Source: Pseudomonas morbosilactucae (lineage in GTDB: Bacteria > Pseudomonadota > Gammaproteobacteria > Pseudomonadales > Pseudomonadaceae). From it: 64,000 nucleotides of DNA. The stretch lies in contig NZ_JALQCW010000022.1 of NCBI RefSeq assembly GCF_023241715.1, positions 40,358-104,357 on the forward strand. The letters are read 5' to 3'. Below the pieces are notes generated by a model. It did not search any database. It worked only from the letters and a program-made list of their open reading frames with translations, and was not told the DNA's origin. Below are positions 16,415 to 24,741 of the stretch, piece by piece (position 1 is the first letter of the stretch; every line of letters starts with the position of its first letter). The position numbers were made by a program, and so were the translations under genes.

Positions 16415-17433
16415 GACCGGGCTCCTTCCACGCGCACCGCCTTGCCTTGCTGGAACGAGTCGATGCAGGCCCGGGCGATGGCCAGGGCAGCCCGTGCATC
16501 GGCGCCGCTGGCCAGGGGTTGCTCGCCGCTGCGCAGGCAGTCGACAAAGTGGTTGAGTTCGGCGATGTAGGCATCGCGCAGCAGGTCGGTGTCCAGGCGC
16601 AGGGTATCGGCCTGGATGCCCGTGGCGGTGTAGCGCAGCAGGTCGCTGTCGCGGATCTCGCCCATGGTCAGCATGCCGGCGCTGCCGAACACTTCGCCGC
16701 GCACGTCGTAGCCGTACAGCGCCTGGAAGCTGGCCTCGGCGGTGGCCAGGGCACCGTTGTCGAAGCGTATGCTGACCACAGCGGTGTCCAGCAGGCCCTT
16801 GGCCTTGTATTCGGGGGCGATCAGGGCGTCGGCCATGACGTGGACTTCAACCGCCTCGGCGCCCGGGTTGAGGTAGCGCAGGGTGTCGAAGTCGTGGATC
16901 AGGGTTTCCAGGAAGATCACCCATTGCGGCGAAGCGGCGGGGTTGTTCAGGGCCGGGTCGCGGGTCAAGGAGCGCAGCAGTTGCGGGGTGCCGATGCGCC
17001 CGGCGAGCACGTCCTGGTGAGCGGCGCGGAAGCTGCGGGCAAAACGCCGGTTGAAGCCCACCTGCAACGGCACCTGGGCATCGGCGGCGGCCGCGATGGC
17101 ACGGTCGGCTTCCACCAGGGTGATGGCCATGGGTTTCTCGCAGAAGATGCCTTTGCCGGCCCGGGCGGCGCTGATCACCAGTTCGGCGTGGCTGCGGGCC
17201 GGGGCGGCGATCAGCACGCCATCGACTTGCGGGTCGTCGAGCAGTTGCTGCGGGTCGGTGTAGACCCGTTCGACCCCCAGTTCCGCCGCCAGGCGCGCGG
17301 CTTGGCCGGGCGTTGGGTCGGCGATGGCCACCAGGTGCGCGCCGGGAATGTGCCGGGCAGCGGTCTGGGCATGGAAGCTGCCCATGCGACCGGCGCCGAT
17401 AAGGCCGAGGCGGATGATCTTGGGTGCTGGCAT
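16411..17433 (-). CDS. Gfo/Idh/MocA family oxidoreductase (inositol 2-dehydrogenase-like)
   Basis: An NAD(P)-dependent sugar or polyol dehydrogenase of about 340 residues. The Rossmann motif is RLGLIGAGRMGSFHA. The catalytic Lys lies in CEKPMA and the active-site Asp/His segment is LIHDFDTLRYL, as in IolG. The start MPAPKIIRLG is supported by a nearby GGAAT and by the domain boundary. It is the first gene of the operon and lies 54 bases downstream of the predicted transcription start of a sigma-54 promoter. The exact substrate (inositol, scyllo-inositol or another sugar) is not readable. Confidence 0.88.
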   Translation of the reverse strand: MPAPKIIRLGLIGAGRMGSFHAQTAARHIPGAHLVAIADPTPGQAARLAAELGVERVYTDPQQLLDDPQVDGVLIAAPARSHAELVISAARAGKGIFCEKPMAITLVEADRAIAAAADAQVPLQVGFNRRFARSFRAAHQDVLAGRIGTPQLLRSLTRDPALNNPAASPQWVIFLETLIHDFDTLRYLNPGAEAVEVHVMADALIAPEYKAKGLLDTAVVSIRFDNGALATAEASFQALYGYDVRGEVFGSAGMLTMGEIRDSDLLRYTATGIQADTLRLDTDLLRDAYIAELNHFVDCLRSGEQPLASGADARAALAIARACIDSFQQGKAVRVEGARS

Positions 17434-17497
17434 AAGGTGATTCCTTGTTGTTGTGGGTCGGGCTCGGGGCGCATCGCAGCGCCGTCCCTGACCCTTC

Positions 17498-17513
17498 AGC
17501 AAGGCCTGTGCCA
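17498..17513 (-). promoter_or_regulatory. Sigma-54 (-24/-12) promoter of the dehydrogenase operon
   Basis: The minus strand reads TGGCACAGGCCTTGCT, matching the TGGCAC-N5-TTGCT consensus, with exactly ten bases between the GG and GC elements. It points at the dehydrogenase gene, and the neighbouring divergent gene encodes a sigma-54 activator. Confidence 0.88.
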
Positions 17514-17569
17514 GTTTTTAAGTGATTGATATTTATGGCTATTTTATGAATTCACACGCTTGAAGTGTG

Positions 17570-17600
17570 CATGTCGATGACATGTCTATAATGACATGTC
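17570..17600. promoter_or_regulatory. Palindromic activator sites flanking a -10 box
   Basis: GACATGTC, a perfect palindrome, occurs at 17579-17586 and 17593-17600, with a third half-site CATGTC at 17570. A perfect TATAAT sits between the two copies (17587-17592). The sites lie about 100 bases upstream of the predicted sigma-54 start and about 40 bases before the activator gene. They suit a shared enhancer and autorepression site. Confidence 0.6.
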
Positions 17601-17629
17601 AAAAATATGAACATGGTCAGGAAGCCCTC

Positions 17630-19639
17630 ATGCCCCTCACGTTGCTGCCCACCGCCATCGGCCCGGACGACCTCGATTACATCACCGCCCTCGGCCCGGT
17701 GGCGTTGAACGAGGGGCCCATTCCCCAGGTGCAACAGGCCTGGGAGCAGTGTCTGCAGGGGCACCTGGAACGGCCGGCCGGTGTGCGGCAGGTGATCTGG
17801 GCTTCGTGGCGGCGCAGCGTCGAGGCCGGGTTGGACCCGCAGGACGCCGCCTACCGTTTTGTCAGCCCTGAAGCCCTGGCGGCCACGCTTTCCGCCAACC
17901 GCCAACTGATCGCCACCGCCGAACAGATCATGGGCGGGCTGCTGGCCTATAACCCCCGGGGTCATATCAACCTGACTGACGCCGAAGGCACCACCCTGGC
18001 GTTCTGTGGCCTGGACCTGACCCCCGTGGGCAGCCGCTTGCTGGAGTCGGTGCAGGGCACCAATTGCACCGGCCTGGCCCTGGCCGAAGACCGCCTGGTG
18101 TATGTGCTGGCCGAGGAAAACTTCGCCAGTGGCCTGCGCCAGCGGCGCATGCATTGCGCTGCCGCGCCGATCCGCGATGCCCAGGGCCGGACCCTGGCCA
18201 TGCTGACCCTGACCGCCGAACCTGGCTGGTTCCATTTTCATACCCTGGGCACGGTGCAGGCGGCAGCCGAGGCGGTGTCACGGCAGATGGCCCTGCACAC
18301 CCTGCTGGAAGAACAGCGCACGGTGCTGGAAGTGCTCAACGAAGGCTTGGTGGTGCTGGACCAGGAGGGCCGGATCAAGGCCCTCAATCGTTATGCCCGG
18401 CAGCTGTTCCGGGTCGGTTCGGAACTGCTCGGGCAGCCTTTCCAGCAACTGGGGCAGAGCGAGCTCAAGGAGCAGGTATTGCTGCGCGCGGGCGAAGGGC
18501 TGCGGGACCTGGATTGCACCTTCGAACTGCACGACCGCACCCAGCTGGCGTGCCTGGTGTCGGTGTGCGCCCTGGAACAGGGTGGGCGCATTGTTTCGCT
18601 GCGGGAGAACCGGCGCATCCGCGAAATCACCCGGCGCCTCATCGGCACCCAGGCCAGCTACACCTTCGACACCATCCAGGGGAACTCCCGGGTGATCCAG
18701 GATGCCTTGCGCCTGGGGCGGATCGCCAGCCGCAGCGATTCCACCACCCTGATCCTCGGCGAAAGCGGCACCGGCAAGGAGCTGTTTGCCCAGGCCATCC
18801 ACAACGCCAGCGACCGGGCCAGCGGGCCCTTTGTCGCGGTCAACTGCGGGGCCATTCCCCGCGACCTGGTGCAGAGCGAATTGTTCGGCCACGTGGAAGG
18901 CGCCTTCACCGGTTCGGCCCGGGGTGGCTCGGCCGGCAAGTTCGAGCTGGCGGACGGCGGCACCATTTTCCTCGACGAAATCGGCGACATGTCCTTCGAC
19001 GCCCAGGTCAGCTTGCTGCGGGTGTTGCAGGAGGGCGAGGTGACCCGGGTCGGGGCGAAAAAATCCCAGCGGGTGGATGTGCGCATCATCGCGGCCACCC
19101 ACCGCAACCTCAGCCAGGCGGTGGCCCAGGGAGCGTTTCGCGAGGACCTGTATTACCGCCTCAACGTGCTCAACCTGACGGTGCCACCCCTGCGCCTGCG
19201 CCGCGAAGACATCGCCCTGCTGGCCTGGCACTTTCTCCAGCGCTGCGCCCAGTCCCTGCGCAAGGCGGTGCAGGGCATCGCTCCTGCAGCCATGGAAGCC
19301 TTGGCCGCCTACCCCTGGCCGGGCAATGTGCGCGAGCTGGAAAACACCATCGAACGGGCCACCAACCTGGCCAGCGGCGCGCAGATCCAACTTGGCGACC
19401 TGCCCCTGGAGATCCTCCAGGGCCCGCGTCGGCCAGGCCTGGCCACCAGCGCCGAGCCCCGGGCGGCGCTGGACCTGAGCACCCAGGAAATGCAGGCAAT
19501 CATCGCTGCCCTGCGCGCCAGCGGCGGTAATATCCGCCTCGCCGCCCGCCAGCTCAACGTCTCCCGCGGCGGCCTGTACAACAAAATGAACCGCTTCGGC
19601 CTGAGCGCCGACAGCTTCCGTGGGGGCGCGGAGGGCTAG
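17630..19639 (+). CDS. Sigma-54-dependent activator (GAF/PAS, AAA+, Fis HTH; AcoR-like)
   Basis: An enhancer-binding protein of about 669 residues. The N-terminal half has the AcoR-type GAF sensor (SVQGTNCTGLALAEDRLVYV) and a PAS-like domain (LNEGLVVLDQEGRIKALNRYA). The AAA+ domain has Walker A GESGTGKE near residue 377, the sigma-54 contact loop GAFTGS near 424 and Walker B TIFLDEIGD near 445. The C-terminal Fis-type HTH is GGNIRLAARQLNVSRGGLYNKM. All parts needed for activity are present. It is divergent from the operon with the -24/-12 promoter and should activate it in response to a small ligand. The start follows AGGA and opens MPLTLLPTAI. Confidence 0.94.
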   Translation: MPLTLLPTAIGPDDLDYITALGPVALNEGPIPQVQQAWEQCLQGHLERPAGVRQVIWASWRRSVEAGLDPQDAAYRFVSPEALAATLSANRQLIATAEQIMGGLLAYNPRGHINLTDAEGTTLAFCGLDLTPVGSRLLESVQGTNCTGLALAEDRLVYVLAEENFASGLRQRRMHCAAAPIRDAQGRTLAMLTLTAEPGWFHFHTLGTVQAAAEAVSRQMALHTLLEEQRTVLEVLNEGLVVLDQEGRIKALNRYARQLFRVGSELLGQPFQQLGQSELKEQVLLRAGEGLRDLDCTFELHDRTQLACLVSVCALEQGGRIVSLRENRRIREITRRLIGTQASYTFDTIQGNSRVIQDALRLGRIASRSDSTTLILGESGTGKELFAQAIHNASDRASGPFVAVNCGAIPRDLVQSELFGHVEGAFTGSARGGSAGKFELADGGTIFLDEIGDMSFDAQVSLLRVLQEGEVTRVGAKKSQRVDVRIIAATHRNLSQAVAQGAFREDLYYRLNVLNLTVPPLRLRREDIALLAWHFLQRCAQSLRKAVQGIAPAAMEALAAYPWPGNVRELENTIERATNLASGAQIQLGDLPLEILQGPRRPGLATSAEPRAALDLSTQEMQAIIAALRASGGNIRLAARQLNVSRGGLYNKMNRFGLSADSFRGGAEG

Positions 19640-19663
19640 GTGCCGGGCTGCTGGAATCACCTC

Positions 19664-19704
19664 GCGCCGCCCCCATCGACCCCGATCATGCGGCGCTTTT
19701 TTTT
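19664..19704 (+). terminator. Intrinsic terminator of the sigma-54 activator gene
   Basis: GCGCCGC and GCGGCGC enclose an inner ATCG/CGAT pairing and are followed by eight T. It separates the activator gene from the Nudix gene that starts 23 bases later. Confidence 0.75.
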
Positions 19705-19726
19705 ACTCATGGAAAAGGATGGCCTT

Positions 19727-20176
19727 ATGCGCGAACGTCAATCGGCCCGGTGGCTGGTCTTGAACCCCGACCGGGCGCTGCTGTTGTTCCACTTCCGGCA
19801 CCATGACGATGCCCTGGCCGGGCGCAGCTATTGGGCCACGCCCGGTGGTGGTGTCGAACCCGGCGAGAGCTTCGAGGCTGCGGCGATTCGCGAGCTCTGG
19901 GAAGAGACCGGGTTGCGTATCGAGCACGCGGGGGCATCGGTGGGCGAGCGCAGTTTCCCCATGCTTTTGCCCAGTGGTGAAAAGGTGCGGTCCGTCGAGC
20001 GCTACTACCTGCTGCAGGTGAGCGATGCCCGGCTGTCCCGGGAACAATGGACTGTCGAGGAACAGCGGGTCATGGCCGACCATCGCTGGTGGTCCAGGGC
20101 TGAACTGGAAGCCACCCACGACACGGTTTATCCCCTGGGCCTGCTGGAAATGCTGGAGCAAGCGGGGGCGTTCTGA
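19727..20176 (+). CDS. Nudix hydrolase
   Basis: A protein of about 149 residues with a complete Nudix box, GGGVEPGESFEAAAIREL followed by WEETGL, which binds the metal for pyrophosphate hydrolysis of nucleotide-linked substrates. The start MRERQSARWL is preferred because AAGGA stands before it and it lies downstream of a strong terminator; earlier in-frame ATG codons fall within or next to that terminator. The substrate is unknown. Confidence 0.88.
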   Translation: MRERQSARWLVLNPDRALLLFHFRHHDDALAGRSYWATPGGGVEPGESFEAAAIRELWEETGLRIEHAGASVGERSFPMLLPSGEKVRSVERYYLLQVSDARLSREQWTVEEQRVMADHRWWSRAELEATHDTVYPLGLLEMLEQAGAF

Positions 20177-20228
20177 CGGGCCGCGGCGTGGTTTTTCTGC
20201 CCGTCAGTCTGTTGGCGATGCCAGGGCT

Positions 20229-20645
20229 TCAGTCGTGCTGCGGCCAGGCGTCGGTGATGCTGTGCCACGGCGCCTTGTCGGCCACGTAAAGGTGTTTTTG
20301 TCGGGGGGCGAGGAAGGGCGTGTCCAGGCTGCCGAGGGCGATCGAGACCCAGTCGGCGTAGGCGCCCTGGGTGTTACTCCAGAACAGTGAGGCACCGCAA
20401 CGGCCACAGAACTGCCGGGCCACACCGGGGGAGGAGGCGTAGCTGTTCAGCGCCTCTGGCTCACCACTGATGTGCAGGCTTGAGCGCGGCACGCTGGCGT
20501 AACTGGCAAAGGCTGCGCCGTGACCTTTGCGGCATTGGCTGCAATGGCAATGGGTCACGGCTTTGGGTGGGCTGCTCAGCCGATACTGCACGGCGCCGCA
20601 CAGGCAACGGCCGTGGTAATCGGCGGGGGCTTCAGTAGAAGTCAT
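20229..20645 (-). CDS. GFA family (glutathione-dependent formaldehyde-activating-like) protein
   Basis: A 138-residue protein with the zinc-binding cysteine pattern of the GFA/CENP-V family: GRCLCGAVQY, THCHCSQCRKGHGAAFASYA and RQFCGRCGASLFW. Members include the Paracoccus glutathione-formaldehyde enzyme, but most homologues have no proven activity. The gene begins inside the end of the DUF1963 gene (14-base overlap), so the two are coupled. Confidence 0.88.
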   Translation of the reverse strand: MTSTEAPADYHGRCLCGAVQYRLSSPPKAVTHCHCSQCRKGHGAAFASYASVPRSSLHISGEPEALNSYASSPGVARQFCGRCGASLFWSNTQGAYADWVSIALGSLDTPFLAPRQKHLYVADKAPWHSITDAWPQHD

Positions 20646-21327
20646 AGTAGATCGCCCATTCGCCGCTCTCCCGGTGCTTCCAGAACATCAGGCTGCCGCT
20701 GTGGATCACGTTGAGGTTGATCTTGGCGTCGGACGAGATTTGCATGACAAATTCGAAGCCGTCGCCGGGGTCGATGCCGGCCTGGCAAAAGGACGGGTAG
20801 CCCCCCAGTTTGTGCTCGTAGCAGTGGCTCACCAGGTCGTAGTAACAACTGATGGTGCCGTCTCGTTCGAGGCTGAGGACTTCCAGTTCCAGGTCCCGGG
20901 GGATACCGCCGCCGTCCCACAAGGGATAGTCCTCGGCAACGACTTCGGCTTTCAAAGGAAAGGGTTTTAGGAAGGCCTTGGGCGCCGTCAGCTCCTTACG
21001 CACCAGCACGTCGTCGGCGCGGTATTCGCGAATCACCCAGTTGTTGCCCATGGGTTCCAGCTCATCGGGGAAGGGGTTGCCGACGAACAGGGTCAGGACT
21101 CGCACGCCTTCCAGCCATGGGCTGCTGAAGGGCAGGGCCGGCAGGTAAAACTGGGCGAAGGGCAGCAGCGGCTCACCCTGCGGGTTGCAGGGCAGTTCTT
21201 CGTCGGGGCCGTACAGAAAGACGCGACCCAACCAGCTTTCTTCATCGCTGTGGGTGGGGCGAAAACCGCCGGCGCTGAACTTCACGGCCGGCTTGGCCAG
21301 GCGTTGCTTGAGCTCCTGAATGTCCAT
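20632..21327 (-). CDS. DUF1963 family protein (YwqG-like)
   Basis: A soluble protein of 231 residues. The features GEPLLPFAQFYLPALPF near the N-terminus and HKLGGYPSFCQAG followed by FEFVMQISSD near the C-terminus are typical of DUF1963. It ends GEWAIYYDFY. No biochemical role is known to me. Its last codons overlap the start of the GFA gene. Confidence 0.78.
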   Translation of the reverse strand: MDIQELKQRLAKPAVKFSAGGFRPTHSDEESWLGRVFLYGPDEELPCNPQGEPLLPFAQFYLPALPFSSPWLEGVRVLTLFVGNPFPDELEPMGNNWVIREYRADDVLVRKELTAPKAFLKPFPLKAEVVAEDYPLWDGGGIPRDLELEVLSLERDGTISCYYDLVSHCYEHKLGGYPSFCQAGIDPGDGFEFVMQISSDAKINLNVIHSGSLMFWKHRESGEWAIYYDFY

Positions 21328-21493
21328 GGTCAGGTGATCTATCCCTATCGGTCAGTCGTGGAAAAGGGCGCTACTGTGGGCGGTTTTGCCCGTGCTTGGC
21401 AAGCCTGGTGGCCAGGGAAAACAGGTCACGCCCGGGGCGCGGTTTGGCATAAGATCCGCCCCAGCATTTTTGCATTCAGGGACAGGCAGCACC

Positions 21494-22375
21494 GTGAACT
21501 GGGACGATCTGAAGTTTTTCCTGGCCGTGGCCAAGGCCCACAACATCACCGATGCCGGGCATGCCCTGAAGGCCTCGGCGTCCACCGTTGCGCGCAAGGT
21601 GGCCGCCCTTGAACAGGCCCTGGGCCAGGGCCTGTTCGTGAAGAACACCACCGGCTATTTCCTCAGCGAAGCCGGGCAGGCGCTGTTGCCCCTGGCCCTG
21701 GAGACCGAGGCGCGCTTCCTGCAGATGCAACGTCAAGTGGCCCATCCCGGCAGCGGCCTGGAAGGCAGCGTGCGCATCGAGTGTCCGGAACTGATGGGCA
21801 CCCACTTGATCATTCCCGGCTTGCTGGGCTTTCGCGAGCGCTACCCGCAGATCCGTTTCGACCTGGTCAACGCCGCACGTTCCAGCAAGCTGGCCCACAG
21901 CCAGAGTGACGTGATCCTGCGGTTGCGCCGAGCCGAGAGCGGCCCGTTCACCCAGCGTCGGGTGGGCCGGCTGGCCCAAGGGCTATTCTGCTCCGACGCC
22001 TACGCCGCACTTCAGGGGCTGCCCGGGTCGGCGGCCGATCTGCCGGCCCATAGCCTGATCGGCTGGAGCGAGGACATGGCCCACATGCCCCTGGCGCGCT
22101 GGCTGGCGCAGATCAGCGACGGGCAGGGCTTGTGGTTGCGGGTGCCGACCCTTAATGCCCAGCTCCAGACGGTGCAGGCCGGCCTGGGGATCGCGGCCTT
22201 GCCGGCCTATGTCGGGCATCGCCTGGGGTTGTGCCCGGTGCTGCCGATGCTGACGGCACCGGGGGCGGAGATCTGGCTGCTGCGCAATCAGGCGAGCCAG
22301 GGGCTGGCGCGGGTCGACCGGGTGGTGGAACACCTCGACCAGTGGTTGCAGCAGCACGCGGCCGAGTTGCAGTAA
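21494..22375 (+). CDS. LysR family transcriptional regulator
   Basis: A regulator of about 293 residues. The winged HTH is at the N-terminus (WDDLKFFLAVAKAHNITDAGHALKASASTVARKVAALEQALG), and the effector-binding domain follows (VRIECPELMGTHLIIPGLLGFRERYP). The GTG start is used because the conserved HTH begins there; its ribosome site is weak. It is divergent from the DUF1963/GFA pair and converges on a LysE exporter gene, so its target is unclear. Confidence 0.9.
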   Translation: MNWDDLKFFLAVAKAHNITDAGHALKASASTVARKVAALEQALGQGLFVKNTTGYFLSEAGQALLPLALETEARFLQMQRQVAHPGSGLEGSVRIECPELMGTHLIIPGLLGFRERYPQIRFDLVNAARSSKLAHSQSDVILRLRRAESGPFTQRRVGRLAQGLFCSDAYAALQGLPGSAADLPAHSLIGWSEDMAHMPLARWLAQISDGQGLWLRVPTLNAQLQTVQAGLGIAALPAYVGHRLGLCPVLPMLTAPGAEIWLLRNQASQGLARVDRVVEHLDQWLQQHAAELQ

Positions 22376-22390
22376 GCGCGTCGAGTCCGC

Positions 22391-23011
22391 TCAGATCGAC
22401 CAGGCCCTGAACAGCATCCAGCCGGCCACGGCCACCAGCAGCAGCCCGAATACGGCGTTCTGCAGCACCAGCCAGCCGGGTCGGGTACACATCAGGCGCT
22501 GCACTGTCGCCCCCAGGGACACCCACAACAGGTGGGCGCAGAAGTTCAGGGTGATCAGCGCCGCGCTGAGCATCAGCACCTGGGTCGGGCGGGCGTCGTC
22601 CACGGGCAAAAAACTCGCGAACATCACCAGCAACATCACCAGCCCCTGGACATTGCCCAGTTGAACCACCACACCGTCGCGCCATTGCAGCGGCCTGGAG
22701 GGCTCGGCGCTGGCGGTTGGCGGGCGTCGCAGCAGGCGCAGGCCGCGCCAGAAAATGTAGGCGCTGCCGGCTATTTGCAGGCTGCGCATCAGTGTCGGGT
22801 AGGCACTCAGGCTGTGGTACAGCCCGAGCCCCATCAGCAGTGCGAGCAGCAGGTAAGTGAGGTCGAGCCCGGCGATAAACCTCAGAGAATGGCGCACGCC
22901 ACTCTGCGCCCCGGAGGTGGCCACCATCAGGTTGCCGGGGCCGGCGCTCAGGGCCAGGGGCGCCATGGTGGACAGCCACAAGGCCCAGTTGATGTCGACG
23001 ATGGCCTGCAC
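22391..23011 (-). CDS. LysE family exporter
   Basis: An integral membrane protein of 206 residues with about six membrane segments. The family signature appears near the N-terminus (APLALSAGPGNLMVATSGAQSGVRHSLRFIAGL). Members export amino acids or their derivatives. The GTG start follows AAGGAA at seven bases. The substrate is unknown. A second, different LysE-type gene lies about 900 bases further right. Confidence 0.87.
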   Translation of the reverse strand: MQAIVDINWALWLSTMAPLALSAGPGNLMVATSGAQSGVRHSLRFIAGLDLTYLLLALLMGLGLYHSLSAYPTLMRSLQIAGSAYIFWRGLRLLRRPPTASAEPSRPLQWRDGVVVQLGNVQGLVMLLVMFASFLPVDDARPTQVLMLSAALITLNFCAHLLWVSLGATVQRLMCTRPGWLVLQNAVFGLLLVAVAGWMLFRAWSI

Positions 23012-23089
23012 AGGCGCTTCCTTGTTGGCAGCGCGGAGTGCGCCGCAGGCAGTCTATGGCGGGTGATGGCGGGTGGTTAGCACCAGGAA

Positions 23090-23106
23090 TGGAAAACGAT
23101 TTTCCA
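23090..23106. repeat. Perfect 7-bp inverted repeat
   Basis: TGGAAAA and TTTTCCA with a three-base centre lie in the 115-base gap between the nucleotidyltransferase stop and the LysE start. It may be an operator or a weak terminator for the nucleotidyltransferase gene. Confidence 0.35.
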
Positions 23107-23126
23107 GACGGGAGTGTCGCTCGGTG

Positions 23127-23915
23127 TCAGCGAGGCGCGGTGCTGGGGTCTTGATGGGCGGCTTGCAGCCAACGGGTGAACTCACGCAGCCGCTGGCTGA
23201 ACCCCGGGACCGGTGCCGCACTGTACCGGGCGTGCTGCAGGAAAAAAGCGCTGGCCGCCGCCATGGCCGGGTAGCCTTCGACAAACAGCTCGGCATGCTC
23301 TTCCAGGCTGGCCGGCCAACGCGGCTCCTGCTCCGTGCGCAGCAGGTTGGTCGAGCGTATGAGCTTGCGTGCGGCCTCGCGCTGCCAGCGGGGCACGTCC
23401 ACGGATTGCCCGGCGCCATCGATGCGATCGGCGTACCCCAGGAGGACGCTGGCGAAGTCGCCATTGACCGCGATGGCAATGGCCCGGGACGGCTTGAACG
23501 GCGTGAAGTGTGTGCTCAGGTCGTTGCCCCACAGGCAGCGGCAGTGGTGCTTGAGCCAGTAGCCCCAGCTCGCCCGATGTTCGGGGGCCAGCACCTCGGC
23601 GCGCAGGCCGATGTCGAAATCGATCTTCAGCACTTCCGGATGCTGCGCCGCCAGGGTCTGCCGCAGGCATTCCAGGTCTGCCTGTTCCTCGGCGCTGGCC
23701 GGGCGCTGCAGCACCAGGGTCAGGTCCAGGTCCGAGGCCCCCAGCTTGGCATCGCCCCGGGCCACGCTGCCGTACAGGTACAGGCCGTCGAGCAGGTTCG
23801 GGAATTGCTGGCTCAAGCGGCGGCACACCTGGGCCACCAGCCCCCGGAATTCGGCCTGGATCGGGCCGTCGGGGGCGGCGGCGATACAGCCGTCAGGGGT
23901 GGGCGAGGTGGCCAT
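23127..23915 (-). CDS. AadA-like nucleotidyltransferase domain protein
   Basis: A protein of 262 residues with a Pol-beta-type nucleotidyltransferase motif, LYLYGSVARGDAKLGASDLD (GS-x10-DxD), and a helical C-terminal domain (EHAELFVEGYPAMAAASAFFLQHARY). The arrangement resembles aminoglycoside 3''-adenylyltransferases, but identity in the drug-binding part cannot be judged by eye. It could be a housekeeping or antitoxin-like relative. A resistance role should not be assumed. It lies between two LysE-type genes on the same strand. Confidence 0.75.
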   Translation of the reverse strand: MATSPTPDGCIAAAPDGPIQAEFRGLVAQVCRRLSQQFPNLLDGLYLYGSVARGDAKLGASDLDLTLVLQRPASAEEQADLECLRQTLAAQHPEVLKIDFDIGLRAEVLAPEHRASWGYWLKHHCRCLWGNDLSTHFTPFKPSRAIAIAVNGDFASVLLGYADRIDGAGQSVDVPRWQREAARKLIRSTNLLRTEQEPRWPASLEEHAELFVEGYPAMAAASAFFLQHARYSAAPVPGFSQRLREFTRWLQAAHQDPSTAPR

Positions 23916-23937
23916 GGGCGCTCCGGGGTGGGGCGTT

Positions 23938-24579
23938 TTACGCCGTTTGCCGGCGCATGGTCAGGATCGCGCTGCCGAAGAAGATAAAGGTGGAACCGAC
24001 CACGCGATTGACCCACTTGGAAAACGCCGGGCGCGTCAGCACGCCTTTGGCCCGCGAAGCGAGCAGGGCGTAAGCGCTGAGGGAGATCAGCGACAAGGCC
24101 ATGAAGATCAGGGTCAGGATCAGGAACTGTGGAACCAGCGCCGCCTGTTGATCGATGAACTGCGGGAACAGCGCGGTGAAGAAAATCGTCGCCTTGGGGT
24201 TGGTCGCCGCCGTCAGGAAGGCCGACTTGTACAGCTTGAGCGGCGAGGGCATGGCCTCTTGCGGCTGGCCGTCGCTGGTCACCGCCAGGGTCGGGGTTTT
24301 CTTCAACAATTGCTTGGCGCCGAGGTAGAACAGGTAGCCGGCACCGGCGATCTTCACTGCGTTGAAAATCAGTTCGGAGCTGGCGATCAGCGCCCCCAGC
24401 CCGAGCATGGCGGCGGCCGACATGCAGAACAGGCCGCTGACGTTGCCCAGCGATGACCAGAGGGTCGACTTGGCGCCGTACGCCACGCTGTTGTGCAGGG
24501 CCATCAAGGTGGCAGGGCCAGGGCTGGCGATGGAAATGGCAGCGACCAGGGTGTAGGTCAAAACCGAGTGAACATCCAT
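23938..24579 (-). CDS. LysE/RhtB family translocator
   Basis: A six-segment membrane exporter of 213 residues. Family features are YTLVAAISIASPGPATLMALHNSVAYGAKSTLWSS-like start and FLTAATNPKATIFFTALFPQFID in the middle. RhtB-type proteins export homoserine, threonine or related amino acids. The gene ends 22 bases before the nucleotidyltransferase start, so they may share a transcript. Confidence 0.9.
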   Translation of the reverse strand: MDVHSVLTYTLVAAISIASPGPATLMALHNSVAYGAKSTLWSSLGNVSGLFCMSAAAMLGLGALIASSELIFNAVKIAGAGYLFYLGAKQLLKKTPTLAVTSDGQPQEAMPSPLKLYKSAFLTAATNPKATIFFTALFPQFIDQQAALVPQFLILTLIFMALSLISLSAYALLASRAKGVLTRPAFSKWVNRVVGSTFIFFGSAILTMRRQTA

Positions 24580-24741
24580 TTTTCGGGCTCGATAAACAGG
24601 GGAAGAGGGCGCGATTCTAACGAGAATAATGGCGGCGCGTCAGCCTGCGCTTGTTCAATTCGGCGCCGAGCATGCGGCCGGCAGATTCTGCGCGGCCTAT
24701 TTCTGCGGGCCAGTGTTCCAGCAAAGTGGGGGCGACGCGTG

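Noticed and set aside
17498..17513. Reading the -24/-12 element as chance
   Set aside because: Consensus, GG-N10-GC spacing, orientation and the adjacent sigma-54 activator gene all agree, so it was kept as a real promoter.
20632..20645. Overlap of GFA and DUF1963 genes as a sign of a frameshifted fusion
   Set aside because: Both proteins are of normal length for their families and the overlap is a typical coupled-gene junction.
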